From Verrucomicrobiota bacterium (GTDB lineage: Bacteria > Verrucomicrobiota > Verrucomicrobiia > Limisphaerales > CAIQOK01): 7,854 nt of DNA. The translations under genes were made by a program, and so were the position numbers. The DNA lies in contig JANYDP010000105.1 of the NCBI GenBank assembly GCA_025363535.1, positions 1 through 7,854 of the forward strand. The letters run 5' to 3'. Positions 6,961 through 7,854 of the stretch are shown one piece after another; the stretch's first letter is position 1, and the number at the start of each line of letters is the position of its first letter. The notes below the pieces were generated by a model. It had not been told where the DNA came from, did no database searches, and saw only the letters and a program-made list of their open reading frames with translations.

Positions 6961-7272
6961 CTAGCTTTCGCGCACGACGCCTCTCAGCGTGCGCAAGGCG
7001 CGCCAGTAGGCGGGAAGCTTCCGCACGATCCCGGCCAGCGTCGCAGGCAGATTGACCTTGCGGCTGTTTTTATATGAGAAGTCGAGCGTTGGAATCTTCG
7101 TGATCGGCATCTTCATGGCCGATGCAAAGAATGGGGGCACTTGCCGGTGCGGTCCCACGCCGAGCACCACGCTCACCACCCGATGCCCTGCTTTCTCCAT
7201 CATCTCCTTCACCGCCATCGCCTGGGTCATGTGACCCCGGCCCTCGCCGAGTATGCTGAGCATTATTTTCAT
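6961..7272 (-). CDS. N-terminal fragment of the glycosyltransferase (103 residues)
   Basis: This is the part of the broken glycosyltransferase that could still be translated from its own start. It carries the GEGRGHMTQAM loop and the first half of the N-terminal Rossmann domain, and stops at the in-frame TAG. A stop (TGA) four codons upstream of the ATG in the same frame fixes the start near 7272, with a second ATG at 7263. No Shine-Dalgarno sequence is seen, so coupling to translation of the upstream gene is likely. Without the donor-binding domain the fragment should be inactive. Confidence 0.6.
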   Translation of the reverse strand: MKIMLSILGEGRGHMTQAMAVKEMMEKAGHRVVSVVLGVGPHRQVPPFFASAMKMPITKIPTLDFSYKNSRKVNLPATLAGIVRKLPAYWRALRTLRGVVRES

Positions 7273-7854
7273 GGAAGTGTATCAGTTGAATGTTGCCGTC
7301 AAAATCTTCGACCAACGCCGTGCAACTCTCGACCCAGTCGCCGCAATTCAAGTACGCCACCTCGCCGATGGTTTTCACTTCGGCGCGGTGGATGTGGCCG
7401 CAGATGACGCCTTGCACATCGTGTTTGCGCGCCATCTGCACGATGGTCTCCTCATACTCGGCGATGTATTTCACCGCCGACTTGGCTTTGGATTTGAGAT
7501 ACGCCGCGAGCGACCAGTAGCCAAAGCCAAGGCTGCGACGCACGCGGTTGAAGTGCAGGTTGAAATCCAAAATCCAGTCGTAGAGCCGCGTGCCGAGTTT
7601 TTCGAGCACGCGATTAAACTGCGTCAGGCCGTCGAACTGATGGCCGTGCATGACCAGATAGCGTTTGCCGTCGGCGGCGGTGTGGATGACTTCGCGCGCC
7701 AGCATCACGCTGCCGAAATTCAGGCCGAGGAACTGTTTAAGAAATTCGTCGTGATTGCCGGTGAGGTAAATGATCTGCGTTTCCTTGCGGCTTTTGCGCA
7801 GCAATTTTTGGATGAGCACGTTGTAGCTGTCCTGCCAGTGCCACTTGGATTGCA
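7070..7854 (-). CDS. UDP-2,3-diacylglucosamine diphosphatase-like metallophosphatase (LpxH-type superfamily), 5' end outside the window
   Basis: This calcineurin-fold phosphoesterase resembles UDP-2,3-diacylglucosamine diphosphatases, which release lipid X and UMP in lipid A synthesis at the inner membrane. The frame is open to the window edge (KWHWQDSYN precedes the GTG at 7819), so the first part with the DxH metal motif is missing. Visible motifs are YLTGNHDEF (Asn-His-Asp metal ligands), VMHGHQFD, VICGHIHRAEV (the GHxH ligands) and YLNCGDWVESCTALVE, a strongly typical ending. Family-like sequence ends at about 7275 with IQLIHFH. The frame then continues about 67 codons over the glycosyltransferase start as Gly/Arg-rich sequence that looks like an out-of-frame shadow. 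One missing base near 7275 would restore a stop in the ATGA at 7269-7272, giving a normal 4-base overlap. The exact in vivo substrate is inferred; related paralogues act on other substrates. Confidence 0.85.
   Translation of the reverse strand, partial: QSKWHWQDSYNVLIQKLLRKSRKETQIIYLTGNHDEFLKQFLGLNFGSVMLAREVIHTAADGKRYLVMHGHQFDGLTQFNRVLEKLGTRLYDWILDFNLHFNRVRRSLGFGYWSLAAYLKSKAKSAVKYIAEYEETIVQMARKHDVQGVICGHIHRAEVKTIGEVAYLNCGDWVESCTALVEDFDGNIQLIHFHENNAQHTRRGPGSHDPGDGGEGDDGESRASGGERGARRGTAPASAPILCIGHEDADHEDSNARLLI

Larger units (their letters stand above)
6137..7272 (-). pseudogene. MurG-like glycosyltransferase gene, interrupted by a stop codon and a frameshift
   Basis: Joined across its lesions this would be a protein of about 378 residues resembling GT-B fold, MurG-like glycosyltransferases that move a sugar from a nucleotide donor to an envelope acceptor. 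The N-terminus MKIMLSILGEGRGHMTQAMA is the Gly-rich acceptor-side loop of such enzymes. The C-terminal half has VACTAGFEAVCEAAYLGKP followed by VENHVEQQINA, matching the donor-binding region with its conserved Glu and the NQ-like segment. A TAG at 6961-6963 lies between VVRES and PDVIINFFEP in one continuous frame. Near 6761-6763 the frame changes, and ARSTKL must join LSLYDAPDIPGENLFVGPP with one extra base. The normal stop at 6137-6139 is also TAG, so read-through recoding is unlikely. The start overlaps the diphosphatase frame, which suggests a translationally coupled pair. It is either a real pseudogene or two sequencing errors. Confidence 0.82.

Noticed and set aside
6961..6963. Amber codon recoding or an alternative genetic code
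   Set aside because: TAG ends the same glycosyltransferase at 6137-6139 and TGA ends the phosphatase and glycosidase, so all appear to be normal stops; a separate frameshift in the same gene also argues for damage or error.

Overview
The window is GC-rich and apparently chromosomal, and its genes point to a Gram-negative Verrucomicrobiota-like bacterium, perhaps a Pedosphaera/Limisphaera relative. Three things suggest this: a UDP-2,3-diacylglucosamine diphosphatase-type enzyme next to a MurG-like glycosyltransferase, a very large secreted modular protein with a propeller-like N-terminus and a YYRIKR C-terminus, and start codons without a clear Shine-Dalgarno sequence. The lineage is an inference from style; there is no rRNA or marker gene to confirm it.

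Layout: almost everything lies on the minus strand, so the order of transcription runs from the right edge to the left. At the right edge is the 3' part of a calcineurin-fold UDP-2,3-diacylglucosamine diphosphatase-like gene (about 7269-7854, open to 7070), cut by the window end. It runs directly into a glycosyltransferase gene (6137-7272) that is broken by an in-frame TAG (6961-6963) and a one-base loss near 6761-6763. A 382-base non-coding stretch follows. Then comes a 1325-residue secreted PhoD-type phosphatase (1777-5754) carrying a propeller-like region, two InlB-type repeats and a fibronectin-like module ahead of its catalytic domain. A strong hairpin (1709-1742) separates it from a cytoplasmic family 1 glycosidase (288-1637). 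At the left end a small plus-strand ORF (153-353) could encode a two-helix membrane peptide, convergent with the glycosidase and overlapping its last codons.

How they fit together: the right-hand pair looks like an envelope glycolipid or lipid A module, now apparently damaged or mis-sequenced. The phosphatase probably works outside the cytoplasmic membrane on phosphate esters or diesters and may be surface-attached through its repeats. The glycosidase would hydrolyse small beta-glycosides inside the cell. The last two are separated by a terminator-like hairpin and need not be functionally linked. I found no RNA gene, mobile element, CRISPR array or phage gene. The most notable signals are the cluster of gene-breaking lesions at 6761-7272 and the unusual architecture and metal-site variants of the phosphatase.
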